A stretch of 64,000 nucleotides of DNA from Saccharopolyspora gregorii (GCF_024734405.1 NZ_CP059556.1:3968001-4032000), one strand, 5' to 3'. Shown: positions 1 to 9,374, counted from the first letter of the stretch. Program-made: numbers and translations. The notes: generated by a model not told the origin, from the letters alone.

Positions 1-2
1 AC

Positions 3-884
3 CCGCTGGTGTCCGCCGACGACGCGAAGCGGAACGTGCGCGCGAACACGATCCTGAGCCGGATCTTCCTGATCCTGCAGAACGGTCTGAAGGTCTACGA
101 CGACGCCGCCGCCGACCACGTCGACTACGTCGACGGCGACGTGGCCAGGGCCTTGGCGCACGGGGGCCGGGTCAACATCCGCATCCCGGCGCTGGGCGCG
201 GACGGACCCCCGCCGACCGCCCTGCTGGATTGGCTCGGCGTCACGGAGAACGGCGTGAACGCGCGGGAGAAGGAGGAGAAGCGGGACTACGCCACCCACC
301 ACATGGACATCCGCGGGACCGACGAGTTCGTGGAACGCGGCGGCATGGCCGCATCGGCCTCCAACGTGCTCTCCCGCCTCAGCGACGAACAGGTCCGCAT
401 GTGGGGCCTGCCCCTCGCCGCCGACGGGATGGGCGGGCACGACTTCAACGGTGACGTGATCCTCCCGGACAACTCGCACGGGCACCTGCTGCTGATCTTC
501 ACCCCGCCGCAGCAGGACCAGGACGGGGCGTTGCAGGTCGGCATCGAGACGATCGGCCCCGGCGGCAAGAGCCCCGTCGGCTACCGGCACAACGCCCTGT
601 CCACGGAGGCCACCGCGAACCCGGAATCCAGCTTCTACGGCCACAAGAAGGACAAGATCGGCGGTGGCCGGCTCAAGGACAACCAGCGCTACGTGCCGCT
701 GGCGGAGCTGCCGCTGGGCTGGGTCCGGTTCCTGGACGAGGTGAAGGAAGACTGGCAGGACCGCCTGTTCGAGGCGGGAGACGACCTCCGCTCCCGCCGA
801 GCGCTCTACGGCGAGCTGGTGGGCAGGCGCACGGGCCGGTTCGCACCCAGCACGCTGGGCGAGCGCTCCTTCCTGCTCACCTAG
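3..884 (+). CDS. unknown protein, 5' end outside window
   Basis: The reading frame is open from the first bases of the window, so the true start probably lies upstream; the first in-window start candidate is a GTG at 9. About 291 residues are visible. I do not recognise a family. The protein is hydrophilic, with no membrane segment or signal. A His/Asp-rich stretch near residues 143-165 (GGHDFNGD followed by DNSHGH and a hydrophobic strand) looks like it could bind metal, and a Gly/Lys-rich segment follows near 210-230 (GHKKDKIGGGRLKDNQR). The gene converges on the plsC-like gene and overlaps its stop by 8 bp. It could be the C-terminal part of a larger enzyme or effector; function is not assigned. 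Confidence 0.6.
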   Translation, partial: PLVSADDAKRNVRANTILSRIFLILQNGLKVYDDAAADHVDYVDGDVARALAHGGRVNIRIPALGADGPPPTALLDWLGVTENGVNAREKEEKRDYATHHMDIRGTDEFVERGGMAASASNVLSRLSDEQVRMWGLPLAADGMGGHDFNGDVILPDNSHGHLLLIFTPPQQDQDGALQVGIETIGPGGKSPVGYRHNALSTEATANPESSFYGHKKDKIGGGRLKDNQRYVPLAELPLGWVRFLDEVKEDWQDRLFEAGDDLRSRRALYGELVGRRTGRFAPSTLGERSFLLT

Positions 885-1605
885 CCGGCTCCGCCGACCT
901 GATCTCGGCGAGCTGCGCGGTGATCGCGGCCATGATGCGGTCGGTAGCCTCCCGCAGGACGGCCGCGGTGAGCGGCAGGCCGATCAGGTCGTCCAGCGGC
1001 ACCGGTGGTCCGGCGGCCAGCTCGACCGCGGTGCGCCGGAACAACCGGGGCGGGCGGCGGCGCGGCAGCAGGCGGTGCGTGCCCCAGTTCGCCAGCGGCA
1101 CCACCGGAACCCCGGTGCTCAGCGCGACGCGGGCGATGCCGGTGCGCCCGCGCGCGGGCCAGTGCGCGGGATCGTCGGAGAAGGTGCCCTCCGGGAAGAA
1201 CACCACGCATTCGCCGTCCGCGGCGGCCCGCACCGCGTCCCGGTAGGCGTCCTGGGCGCGGGCCGTGCCGCGGTGCACCGGGATGTGCCCTCCCGAGCGC
1301 ATCACGTTTCCCACCAGCGGAATCCGCCACAGGTCGGCGCGCGCCAGGTAGCGCGGGACGCGCCCGGCGGCGAGGCAGAACGCGGTGGCGGTGATCGGAT
1401 CGGCGAAGGACAGGTGGTTCGTGGCCACCAGCACCCCGCCCGCGGGCAGGCCCCCGCGCAGCCGCAACCGGGAGCTCAACGCCAGCACCGGCCACACCAG
1501 GTCGATGGCCAGCCCGAACCAGGGACCCCGGCCGCGGCGGGGGAAGCGCCGCCCGAGCCGGACGGCGTCGCGCAGGCGTTCCGAGATCAGTCGCACGAGG
1601 TCCAT
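877..1605 (-). CDS. 1-acyl-sn-glycerol-3-phosphate acyltransferase (PlsC family)
   Basis: This is a membrane-associated lysophospholipid acyltransferase that transfers an acyl chain to the sn-2 position of lysophosphatidate or a related lipid. About 242 aa. The catalytic HX4D motif is seen as NHLSFADP near residue 62, and the acceptor-binding block as FPEGTFSDD near residue 137. A hydrophobic segment (WFGLAIDLVWPVLAL) precedes the HX4D box, as in the family. I chose the ATG at 1605, which gives a compact N terminus; an upstream ATG at 1680 would add 25 Arg/Pro-rich residues, and neither has a convincing ribosome binding site. It is not in an operon. Actinomycetes carry many PlsC paralogues, so the exact lipid is unknown. 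Confidence 0.85.
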   Translation of the reverse strand: MDLVRLISERLRDAVRLGRRFPRRGRGPWFGLAIDLVWPVLALSSRLRLRGGLPAGGVLVATNHLSFADPITATAFCLAAGRVPRYLARADLWRIPLVGNVMRSGGHIPVHRGTARAQDAYRDAVRAAADGECVVFFPEGTFSDDPAHWPARGRTGIARVALSTGVPVVPLANWGTHRLLPRRRPPRLFRRTAVELAAGPPVPLDDLIGLPLTAAVLREATDRIMAAITAQLAEIRSAEPAR

Positions 1606-1768
1606 TCGTAGCCGACGCCGTACCGGACTGGTCGGCCGGCCCGGCGCGCGGGTGCTCTGGTGGACTGCCGTCCCGGGCATCCGGTGGCCAGGGCATGCGG
1701 GGGCACCGGCGCGCGAAGGCCCCGCCCGGCCCGGTCGGCCGGACGGGGCGTCCGCACCCCGCGCCGGG

Positions 1769-2245
1769 TCACATCTGCTGCGCGCCCGCCTTGATGGCCT
1801 TGCGGATGCGGGTGTAGGTGCCGCAGCGGCAGATGTTGCGGATCTCGTCCAAGTCGGCCTCGGTGATGTCGCGACCTTCTTCAGTGACCTGCCGGACCTT
1901 CGCGACCGCCGCCATGATCTGCCCGGGCTGGCAGTAGCCGCACTGGGCGACGTCCTCGTCCAGCCACGCCTCCTGCATCGGGTGCAGGTCGCGGCCGACG
2001 GTGCCGGGCAGGCCTTCGATCGTGGTGACCTCGTCGTCGGGCCCGATGTCGCCGACCCGCACCGAGCACGGGTTGAACGCCTTGCCGTTGATGTGCGAGG
2101 TGCACGCCTTGCACACGTTGATGCCGCAGCCGTACTTCGGCCCGTAGAAGCCGAGCACCTCGCGCAGCACCCACAGCAGCCGCACGTCGTCCTCGATGTC
2201 CACCGTCACCGTCTCGCCGTTGAGCCGGAAAGTGTGCTGTCCCAT
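1769..2245 (-). CDS. iorA: (2Fe-2S) subunit of a molybdenum hydroxylase (IorA-like)
   Basis: This is the small electron-transfer subunit of a xanthine-oxidase-family hydroxylase, passing electrons from the molybdopterin subunit to an acceptor. 158 aa. The N-terminal plant-type ferredoxin domain carries CGINVCKAC and a later Cys (NPCSV); the C-terminal all-helical domain carries CGYCQPGQ and CRCGTY, which hold the second cluster. The ATG at 2245 is set by a GGAGGAG ribosome binding site. It lies downstream of, and in the same direction as, the large subunit at 2555-4915, but a 309-bp gap holding repeat copy A separates them. No FAD subunit gene is adjacent, which fits the two-subunit isoquinoline 1-oxidoreductase type rather than xanthine dehydrogenase. 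The true substrate is unknown. Confidence 0.9.
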   Translation of the reverse strand: MGQHTFRLNGETVTVDIEDDVRLLWVLREVLGFYGPKYGCGINVCKACTSHINGKAFNPCSVRVGDIGPDDEVTTIEGLPGTVGRDLHPMQEAWLDEDVAQCGYCQPGQIMAAVAKVRQVTEEGRDITEADLDEIRNICRCGTYTRIRKAIKAGAQQM

Positions 2246-2366
2246 GCCGAAAGCTCCTCCCTCATCGCGCCGCGCGCGGTCGACCCGAGCGACCGCCCGC
2301 ACAAGTCCAGTTCTTGGAAAACCCCGCCGCGCACCCGAACCCCGCACGGCCCACGTCCTTCTTCTC

Positions 2367-2520
2367 GTCAGCGGCGAAGCCGCTAGCAACGACCCAGCAC
2401 TCAACCGGACCACCCGCGGGTTCTCAGCGTTCTCCTCGCGAGGACAGCGTTTTCTCCTGTGGCGGAGCCACCGGTGAAAACGATCCCGCAGCGAGGAGGA
2501 CGCTGAGGTTCCGCCACCCG
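2367..2520 (+). repeat. 155-bp nested-hairpin repeat, copy A
   Basis: First of four related intergenic elements (others at 6475, 46711 and 51212). It starts with GTCAGCGGCGAAGCCGCT, runs through CCACCCGCGGG, and then forms an outer stem (2423-2438 with 2492-2507, 15 of 16 pairs perfect). An inner hairpin (CGTTTTC with GAAAACG) sits inside it around TGGCGGAGCCA. It ends in GGTTCCGCCACCCG. It sits between iorB and iorA inside a likely operon. No gene is visible in the element itself. Confidence 0.85.
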
Positions 2521-2554
2521 CCCCGCAAAGCAGGACGACCCGCAAACACGAGAC

Positions 2555-4915
2555 TCAGTAAGCGAAGTCCAGGCCGTTGGTGGGTGATTGCGGCACGGGA
2601 GGCACCACCGGCTTCGGATCGAAGCTCAACGTCCCGTGGTTGATGGGGAAGCTCGTCGGCATCGTGCCGGTCGCCGCCCCGTAGGCGCAGGCCGTCGCCG
2701 CCATCGACGCGGGCACCCCGAACTCCCCGGCACCGCCCGGTTTTCCGGTGGTGGGCGGCATGATGATGACCCGCACGTCGGGCGGGGCGTTCCACTGCCG
2801 GGTGTAGAAGTAGTCATCCCAGCTGCCTTCGAGGAACGTGCCGTCCTTGAGGTGCAGGCTGGAGGTGAGCGCCTGCGCGATGCCGTCGGAGATCCCGCCC
2901 TGCATCTGCGCTTCCAGTCCGCGCGGGTTGAGCGCGAGCCCGGTGTCGACGGCGAGCACCACCTTCGTCACGCGCGGCCCGGTGACGGCGTTGCGGATCT
3001 GCCGGTTCACCGTCTCGGGCCGGCAGTCGATCTCCACGAGGACCGCGACGGCGCCCTTGTACTCCTTGTGCACGGCGATGCCCTGCGCGCAGCCGTCGGG
3101 CATCGACCGGCCCCACTCCCCTTCCTCGGCGACCTCGTCGAGCACCGCGATCAGGCGTTCGTCGTCGAGGAAGGAGCGGCGGAACTCGTAGCGGTCCTTG
3201 CCCATCTTCGCGGCCAGCTGGTCGACGATGAGTTCCTGGGCGGTGCGCACGTCCGGGTTGAACAGGTTCCGGTTGGAGCCGGTGGGGAACGTGTCGTACT
3301 GCATGATCTCGTTGAGCAGCTGGGTGGTGACCCCGAACTTGTAGGGCACGCCGACGGTCAGCTCGAACACCGGCACCGAGAACGCGGCGAAGTTGCCCAG
3401 CCCCAGCGGGGGCAGCCGGGCGGCGACGGACGTGATCGCCTCGGCGAAGCCCATCGTGTAGTCGGTGGCGATGCTGGTGTGCCGCTGCTCGAAGGTGAGC
3501 ACCTTGTCGTCCACGTAGCTGGCGCGGATGCGCGAGGTGCACATCGGGTGGGTGCGGCCCTGGCGGCACTCGTCGGTGCGGTGCCACATGAGCTTGACGG
3601 GCTTGCCGATCTCCTTGGAGATCTCCACGGCCTCCAGCACGACGTCGTTGAACATGCGCCGCCCGAACGCGCCGCCGCCCTGCTGGACGTGCACGCTGAC
3701 CGCTTCCTGCGGCAAGCCCAGCTTCGCGGCGACCTCCTGCTTGCACAGGATCGGCGACTGCAGGCAAGACCAGATCTCGGCGCTGCCGGGACGCACGTCG
3801 GCGACGGCGGTGTTCGGTTCCAGCGCGGCGTTGTTGCGGAAGTGGAAGGTGAATTCACCCTCCACTGTGGACCCGGTGTCCGGGACGACGAGCGGGATCT
3901 CGGAGGCCTTGATCTTCTCCAGGATCGTGTCGTCGGATTCGCCGTCGACGGTGCCGGGTTCCCAGTTCACCTCCAACGCGCGGACCGCGTCGATGCACTG
4001 GCCGAAGGTGCGGGCGCGCACCGCGACCCCGGTGGAGATCGGGACGACGTCGGTGACGCCGGGCATCCCGCGCACCTCGTCGAGGTTCACCACCGACTCC
4101 GGGCCGCCCTTGATCGTCGACGGGCGGCACACCATCGTCGGCAGCGCGTCGGGGATGTCGAGGTCCATGCTGAACTTCTTGCGGCCGGTGACGGCGTCGA
4201 GGGCGTCGACCCGGTTGTGCGGTTTGCCGAGGACGCGGAACTCGCTCTCCGGCTTGAGCACCGCCTCGACCTGCTCGGTGACGTCGCTGGCGGCCTTCTG
4301 CGCGAGGTCGCCGTAGGGCAGCTGGGTGCCCGTGACCGAGCTGATCACGCCGAGCTTGCTGGTCAGCAGGCCGACGGGTTCGCCGAGCTCGTTCGCGGCG
4401 GCCTGCAACAACCGACCACGGGCGATGGCCGCGGCCACCCGGACCGGCGTGTAGATGGAGATCGCCGTGTTGGAGCCGGCGGTGAACTGGTTGAACAGCA
4501 GCTCGGGGCGGGCGTCGGCCAGCGACACCCGGACCTTCTCCACCGGCAGGTCCAGCTCCTCCGCGATGATCATCGCGACCATGGTGGTGATGCCCTGGCC
4601 GCTCTCGGTGCGCGGCATCTCGAAGGAGGCGGTGCCGTCCTCGTGCACCTGCACCGAGATGAGGTTCGAGGTGGGCAGCGCCGACTCGGTGAGCAGGTCG
4701 TTGAGGTCGAGGATGTCGGAGGGTTCCGGCAGCGCCGCGTGCGCGGTCGCCGGATCCGCGAGCTGCCCCAGCTGCGCGGCGGCGGCCACGGTGGGCGCGG
4801 CCAGCAGCAGGCCGAGGAACCGGCGGCGGTCGAGGCCGGTGGCCCCGGGGTCCGGGCTTTCCAGGCTGCTCGGCCAGGGTCCACGGCCTGGTCGGGAGGT
4901 GCGGCGCTGGTCCAT
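2555..4915 (-). CDS. iorB: molybdopterin-binding subunit of a molybdenum hydroxylase (IorB-like)
   Basis: Large catalytic subunit of a xanthine-oxidase-family enzyme (isoquinoline 1-oxidoreductase beta type), which hydroxylates an N-heterocycle or oxidises an aldehyde using a Mo cofactor. 786 aa, usual for the type. A twin-arginine signal is visible (DRRRFLGLLLAAPTVAAAA, about residues 28-46), so the enzyme is probably exported folded. Typical blocks include QQGGGAFGRRMF in the middle, and GGISDGIAQAL and GKPGGAGEFGVP, the latter carrying the catalytic Glu near the C terminus. It is transcribed ahead of iorA and divergently from a PucR-type regulator at 5183, which probably controls it. No XdhC maturation factor is adjacent. 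Confidence 0.9.
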   Translation of the reverse strand: MDQRRTSRPGRGPWPSSLESPDPGATGLDRRRFLGLLLAAPTVAAAAQLGQLADPATAHAALPEPSDILDLNDLLTESALPTSNLISVQVHEDGTASFEMPRTESGQGITTMVAMIIAEELDLPVEKVRVSLADARPELLFNQFTAGSNTAISIYTPVRVAAAIARGRLLQAAANELGEPVGLLTSKLGVISSVTGTQLPYGDLAQKAASDVTEQVEAVLKPESEFRVLGKPHNRVDALDAVTGRKKFSMDLDIPDALPTMVCRPSTIKGGPESVVNLDEVRGMPGVTDVVPISTGVAVRARTFGQCIDAVRALEVNWEPGTVDGESDDTILEKIKASEIPLVVPDTGSTVEGEFTFHFRNNAALEPNTAVADVRPGSAEIWSCLQSPILCKQEVAAKLGLPQEAVSVHVQQGGGAFGRRMFNDVVLEAVEISKEIGKPVKLMWHRTDECRQGRTHPMCTSRIRASYVDDKVLTFEQRHTSIATDYTMGFAEAITSVAARLPPLGLGNFAAFSVPVFELTVGVPYKFGVTTQLLNEIMQYDTFPTGSNRNLFNPDVRTAQELIVDQLAAKMGKDRYEFRRSFLDDERLIAVLDEVAEEGEWGRSMPDGCAQGIAVHKEYKGAVAVLVEIDCRPETVNRQIRNAVTGPRVTKVVLAVDTGLALNPRGLEAQMQGGISDGIAQALTSSLHLKDGTFLEGSWDDYFYTRQWNAPPDVRVIIMPPTTGKPGGAGEFGVPASMAATACAYGAATGTMPTSFPINHGTLSFDPKPVVPPVPQSPTNGLDFAY

Positions 4916-5182
4916 CGCGCTCCTTCCGCCGCCTCCCCGCGCGGCGGGGACGGCGATCGATCGACGTTGATCGGTGGTGGGATCGGTGACCCATCCTGAT
5001 CAGCACCGGCCCGCGGATCGAGGGCGTTCCGCCCACCGATCCGCACCGGATCTTGTGCGGATTGCCATCACGCGCGCCGCCGGATGGCCCATCGGGTGCT
5101 CGCACGACTGGTGGACTTGCCGTGATCCGGAAATTACCCTTCCCCGAACGGCGCTCGCGGGAGCCGCAAAGGAGCGGAGCTC

Positions 5183-6427
5183 ATGACCGACGAATCCACC
5201 ACGGAACAGCCAGGTCAGGACACCGGCGGCGGGGAGCAGCGGATGCTCGCCGGGCTGGCGCGGGCCTCGCTGGCGAGGGTTCCGGAGCTCGCCGACGCGC
5301 TGGTGGACCAGACGTGGGGTTCGGTGTACACCCCGGACGGACCGGTCGCCAAGGACGACCTGTGGCGATCCTGCCGGGACAACATCCACGGCATGCTCAC
5401 GACGCTGAGCGGCACCGGCCCGTCCCGGCCGGACCTGCTGGGGCCGGCCCGCAGCACCGGCATGCGCCGGGCGCAGCAGCACTGCCCGCTGGACTGGGTG
5501 CTGCACGCGTGGCGGCTCAGCGGCCAGGTGCTGTGGGCGGACATGGCCGAGCACACCGGGGCGCACGGCCCGCGGCACCTGCGGGAGCTGGTCGGTTCGG
5601 CCGGGGAGCTGTGGGGCGTCACCGAACGGTTCTCCATCGAGATGGCGCTGAGCTACCACGCCGCGGAGCAGGAACTGCTCGGCGGTGCGGAACTGCGCAG
5701 CACGATGATCATGGATGCGCTGCTGGACGCGCGGGCCGCCGAGGTGCGCGGGGAAGCCGAGCACCTGCTCGGGCTGGGACGCGGCAAGCGGTTCGTGGTG
5801 GCCGTCGCCGAAACCTCCGGCGAGCGCCCCGCATCACCGCGCGAACTCGCCGACGGGTTGCGGCGGCGCGGCCTGGACTCCACGTGGCGGCTGCGCACCG
5901 GCTGCCAGGTCGGGATCATCGGCGTCGGCGAGGGCCAGCCCGCCGAGGTCGCGGGCGCGCTGCGCGAACGCGCGGTGGCGCGCATCGGGGTGTCCCAGTC
6001 GCTGTCGGCGCTGATGGAGGTCGGCGCCGGTTACCGGATGGCGATGCTGGCGATGACGACGCTGCCCGCGCACCGGCCCGGCGCGGTGTCGCTGGACGAG
6101 TGCCTGCCCGACGCCTTGGCGCTGAGCTCGCCGGAACTGGCGGACCGGATGGTGCTGGTGACGTTCGGGCCGGTGCTCGCGCTGCCCACCGCGGAGCGGG
6201 AGGAGCTGCTGCACACGGTGTCGGTGTGGATCCGCTCGCTCGGTTCCACGCTGCGCGCGGCGAAATCGCTGTACTGCCACCGGAACACGGTGCTCAACCG
6301 GCTGCGGCGGATGGAGTCGCTGACCCACCTGGACCTCAGCGATGTGACGGTGTGGCCGCAGATCCTGCTCGCCCTGTCCATCCTCCGCCGCGAAGGCCGC
6401 CTCCCCGCCGAACCCGACACGCCCTGA
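5183..6427 (+). CDS. PucR/CdaR-type transcriptional regulator
   Basis: DNA-binding regulator of 414 aa. The N-terminal third is an all-helical region resembling the RsbRD-type sensor domain found in this family. The C-terminal 60 residues hold the PucR helix-turn-helix (RAAKSLYCHRNTVLNRLRRMESL followed by LALSILRRE). The family typically senses purines, sugar acids or other metabolites and controls a neighbouring catabolic gene. Here it is divergent from the molybdenum hydroxylase iorB, which is its likely target. The ATG is preceded by AAAGGAGC at a usable distance. No effector can be inferred from the sequence. Confidence 0.85.
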   Translation: MTDESTTEQPGQDTGGGEQRMLAGLARASLARVPELADALVDQTWGSVYTPDGPVAKDDLWRSCRDNIHGMLTTLSGTGPSRPDLLGPARSTGMRRAQQHCPLDWVLHAWRLSGQVLWADMAEHTGAHGPRHLRELVGSAGELWGVTERFSIEMALSYHAAEQELLGGAELRSTMIMDALLDARAAEVRGEAEHLLGLGRGKRFVVAVAETSGERPASPRELADGLRRRGLDSTWRLRTGCQVGIIGVGEGQPAEVAGALRERAVARIGVSQSLSALMEVGAGYRMAMLAMTTLPAHRPGAVSLDECLPDALALSSPELADRMVLVTFGPVLALPTAEREELLHTVSVWIRSLGSTLRAAKSLYCHRNTVLNRLRRMESLTHLDLSDVTVWPQILLALSILRREGRLPAEPDTP

Positions 6428-6474
6428 CCGGACCACGACCGCAGAACCCACCCACCGAGCCACATCGTCCGCCT

Positions 6475-6629
6475 GTCAGCGGCGAAGCCGCTGAGCTGAC
6501 GACCACGCACGCAACCGGACCACCCGCGGGTTCTCAGCGCTTTCCTCGCGAGGACGGCTTTTTCCCTCGTGGCGGAGCCACTCGGGAAAAGATCCCGCAG
6601 CGAGGAAAGCGCTGAGGTTCCGCCACCCG
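6475..6629 (+). repeat. 155-bp nested-hairpin repeat, copy B
   Basis: Second copy, same orientation as copy A. The outer stem is a perfect 16-bp match (6533-6548 with 6601-6616). The inner hairpin pairs TTTTCCC with GGGAAAA around GTGGCGGAGCCAC. It lies between the stop of the PucR-type gene and the end of the sialidase gene on the opposite strand, so it sits between two convergent genes and may end transcription from both sides. Confidence 0.85.
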
Positions 6630-6660
6630 ACCCACCCCGCAACAGGAGCGGGACGCACGA

Positions 6661-7853
6661 TCACACATCGCCGGTCGCGAAATACGCTCGGCAGCGGCCT
6701 TCGTCGTCGTAGTCGGTGGCGATCTCCAGGACCTGCGCCTCCCCGACCGGCAGCAGCGAGGAGCTGTAGTTCGGGCACGGGTCGTCGCGCGCCGCCGGGA
6801 CCTCCACGGGTGCGGGGATCGGGACGGGCGTACTCGAACCCGGCTGCTCGGTGACGAACAGCGTCGCCCCGTTGCCCTCGGCGACGGTCCCGTCCGCGTG
6901 CTTGAGCTCCTGGCCGACGGTGGGACCTTCCCGTCCGGCGTCACCGTGATCTTCGGCGCGTGCGCGAAGAACCGCCCGTCCTCGGTCGCGAGCAGCGTGC
7001 CGTGCGCGGCCGGATCGCCCCAGTCCGAGCCGTCGCCGGAGAGCCGGAAGTAGGCGGCGCAGCTGTACGGGTCGCCGCCACCGCAGATCTCGTAGGACAG
7101 GTAGTGGCGGCCGTCCGGCAATGGCCGCACCACCGCCATCCCGGGTCGCAGGTCGCCTTCCGGGACCTGCACCACCGGTTCCGGCGCGCCCCAGTTCACG
7201 CCGTCGGTGGAGGTGGTGCGGTGCAGCACCTGGCTGTGGCCGGGCTGGTTCTCGTCGGCGTAGTAGCAGCCGAGGGTTCCGGCGGCGTCCACGGCCAGCT
7301 CCGGTTCCCACATGCCACCGGTGCCGGTGGCGGTCGCGCAGGTCGACAGGTACGTCCAGGTGCGACCGCGGTCCTGGCTCTGGAACACCGGCAGCCGCAT
7401 CCGCCGGTCGGTCTCCTGGTCGGCGCCCGCGCTGCCCGTCCACAGCAGCGTCCCCGCGGGCAGATCTCCCACCGGGCTCGGCAGTTCCAGCAGGGAGCCG
7501 CAGCACAGGCCGTCGCTGAAGCCGTCATCGGTGATGCGGCCGACCTCGGTGAAGGTGACGCCGTCGTCGGTGCTCTCGTAGAGGGGGACGGAACCGCCGC
7601 CGGGCCCGAAGCTCACCGTCGCCGTCAGCACCGCCCCTGATTCCTCGCCCGCGTGCCGCAGCCGGACCGTGGTCGGGTAGTAGGCCACGTCGTCGGACAG
7701 CGGGGTCCCCGTCGCGGCCGGTGCCACCGCCGATCCGGTCCCGTCCGCCGGCCCGGCCTCCCTCGCTGATCCGGCCCCCGCCGCCGATCCGGGCAGCGCC
7801 ATCGCCGCCAGCACCCCGCACAGCAGCAGCATCCCCGGTCTCGCACGCCGCAT
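6661..7853 (-). pseudogene. secreted sialidase-like protein, frameshifted near 6926
   Basis: Secreted BNR-repeat (sialidase-fold) protein related to actinomycete exo-alpha-sialidases. The signal peptide is MRRARPGMLLLCGVLAAMALPGSAAG. Asp-box-like blocks are visible (STDDGVTFTEVG, SQDRGRTWTYLS, TSTDGVNWG). The frame reads sensibly to ITVTPDGK, where the continuation moves to another frame and runs on as GPTVGQELKHADGTVAEGN to the end at 6661. Adding one base restores an ORF of exactly 398 codons. The short run CC at 6926-6927 should then be CCC, so this is either a real recent inactivation or a sequencing error. The start at 7853 has an AAGGGGA ribosome binding site. It lies just downstream of the fuconate dehydratase gene on the same strand. 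Confidence 0.8.
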
Positions 7854-7960
7854 CGGTTCCCCTTCCGCCCAGCCCACGAGCGCACCCGCTCGATGATCAG
7901 GGGGAAGTCTGCCCGTTCCGGGCGGTTCGCGGTAGCCGCCGACAGTGGCAGCCCGCGGGC

Positions 7961-9265
7961 TCACCGCCCCGCCCACTCCGGGCCGTCGGGGAAGCGGAAG
8001 CGGCGCAGCGACTCGGGCAGGATCCGCGCGCTGTAGCCCGGTGCGTCCGGTGGCAGGTAGCGCGGGCCGCGCAGCCGCACCGGGTCGGCGAAGTGCTCGT
8101 GCAGGTGGTCCACGTACTCCACCACCCGCCCGTCCATCGACCCGCTCACCGCCACGTAGTCGAAGATCGACAGGTGCTGCACCAGTTCGCACAACCCCAC
8201 TCCCCCGGCGTGCGGGCACACCGGTACCCCGCGCGCCGCGGCCAGCAGCAGCACCGCGACGGCCTCGTTGACCCCGGCGAGCCGGCACGCGTCGAGCTGG
8301 CAGACGCCGATCGCCTCCGCCTGCAGGAACTGCTTGAACATGACGGCGTTGTGCGCGTGCTCGCCGGTCGCGACGCGGGTGGGGGCGATGGCGCGCTGGA
8401 TCGCGGCGTGCCCGAGCACGTCGTCGGGGCTGGTGGGTTCCTCGAACCAGTGGACGTCGTGCTCGGCGAGGCCGCGGTGCCAGCGGATCGCCTCCGCCAC
8501 CCCGAGCGCCTGGTTCGCGTCGATCATGAGGCGGCGGTGCGGGCCGAGCTCCTCGCGGGCGATGCGGCAGCGCCGCCGGTCGTCGTCCAGGTCCGCGCCG
8601 ACCTTCAGCTTCACCGAGTCCCAGCCCGCGGCGACCGCGTCCCGGCACCGCCGCCGCAGCTTCGCGTCGTCGTAGCCGAGCCAGCCCGCGCTGGTGGTGT
8701 AGGCCGGGTAGCCGCTCTCGCGGACGCGCCGCTCCCGCTCGGCCCGGCCGGGTTCGGCGCGGCGCAGCAGGTCCAGGGCCGCCGCCGGGCTCAGCTCGTC
8801 GCGCAGGTAGCGCCAGTCCACCAGGTCCACGATGCGGTCCGGCGCCATGTCGGCCAGCAGCTTCCACACCGGCCGGTCCGCGAGCTTCGCCGCCAGGTCC
8901 CACACCGCGTTCACCACGGCGGCCGTCGCCAGGTGCAGCACCCCCTTGTCCGGGCCGAGCCAGCGCAGCTGGCTGTCGGCGGCCAGGTGCCGGGCGAAGC
9001 CGCCGAGGTCCGCGGTGATCTCCTCCACCGGCATCCCGCGGACCCGGCGGGCGACGACCTCCACGGCGGCCACGACGAGCTCGTTGCCGCGGCCGATGGT
9101 GAAGGTGAACCCGTGGCCCTCGGGGACCCGAGGGTGGTCGGTGCGCAGCACCAGGTAGGCCGCCGAGTAGTCCGGCGCCGGGTTCGTCGCGTCGGAACCG
9201 TCGAGCTCCCGCGAGGTGGGGAACCGCAGGTCCACGGTCTCGAAGTCCAGGATGCGGGCGGTCAT
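7961..9265 (-). CDS. L-fuconate dehydratase (enolase superfamily)
   Basis: 434 aa enzyme of the mandelate-racemase branch of the enolase superfamily. It is expected to dehydrate L-fuconate to 2-keto-3-deoxy-L-fuconate. Catalytic blocks are clear: KLKVG (Lys base), DANQ, FEEPTSPDD and GEHAHN (metal ligands), and CPHAGGVGL (His base). The long insert LVDWRYLRDELSP and the motif YTTSAGWLGYDD are characteristic of fuconate dehydratases. The ATG at 9265 has a GAGGAG site. The neighbouring downstream gene is a sialidase-like secreted protein, which hints at use of sugars released from glycans; no other fucose genes are in the window. Confidence 0.88.
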   Translation of the reverse strand: MTARILDFETVDLRFPTSRELDGSDATNPAPDYSAAYLVLRTDHPRVPEGHGFTFTIGRGNELVVAAVEVVARRVRGMPVEEITADLGGFARHLAADSQLRWLGPDKGVLHLATAAVVNAVWDLAAKLADRPVWKLLADMAPDRIVDLVDWRYLRDELSPAAALDLLRRAEPGRAERERRVRESGYPAYTTSAGWLGYDDAKLRRRCRDAVAAGWDSVKLKVGADLDDDRRRCRIAREELGPHRRLMIDANQALGVAEAIRWHRGLAEHDVHWFEEPTSPDDVLGHAAIQRAIAPTRVATGEHAHNAVMFKQFLQAEAIGVCQLDACRLAGVNEAVAVLLLAAARGVPVCPHAGGVGLCELVQHLSIFDYVAVSGSMDGRVVEYVDHLHEHFADPVRLRGPRYLPPDAPGYSARILPESLRRFRFPDGPEWAGR

Positions 9266-9326
9266 CGGCGGCTCCTCGCTGCGGCGGCTCCTGCTCGAAC
9301 CCACCAGATGACCCGGCCACGCGCAA

Positions 9327-9360
9327 GGAGGAATCCCGTTGCCCCGCACGGGATTCCTCC
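9327..9360 (-). terminator. 13-bp hairpin terminator after the DJ-1/PfpI gene
   Basis: GGAGGAATCCCGT at 9327-9339 pairs perfectly with ACGGGATTCCTCC at 9348-9360. It lies just past the stop of the PfpI-like gene and before the fuconate dehydratase start on the same strand, so it probably separates the two transcripts. Confidence 0.7.
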
Positions 9361-9374
9361 ATCCGGACCTGCGC

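Noticed and set aside
2588-4999. Long plus-strand open frame opposite iorB
   Set aside because: Shadow of the molybdopterin subunit gene; no family-like blocks, and the minus strand has clear motifs and a Tat signal.
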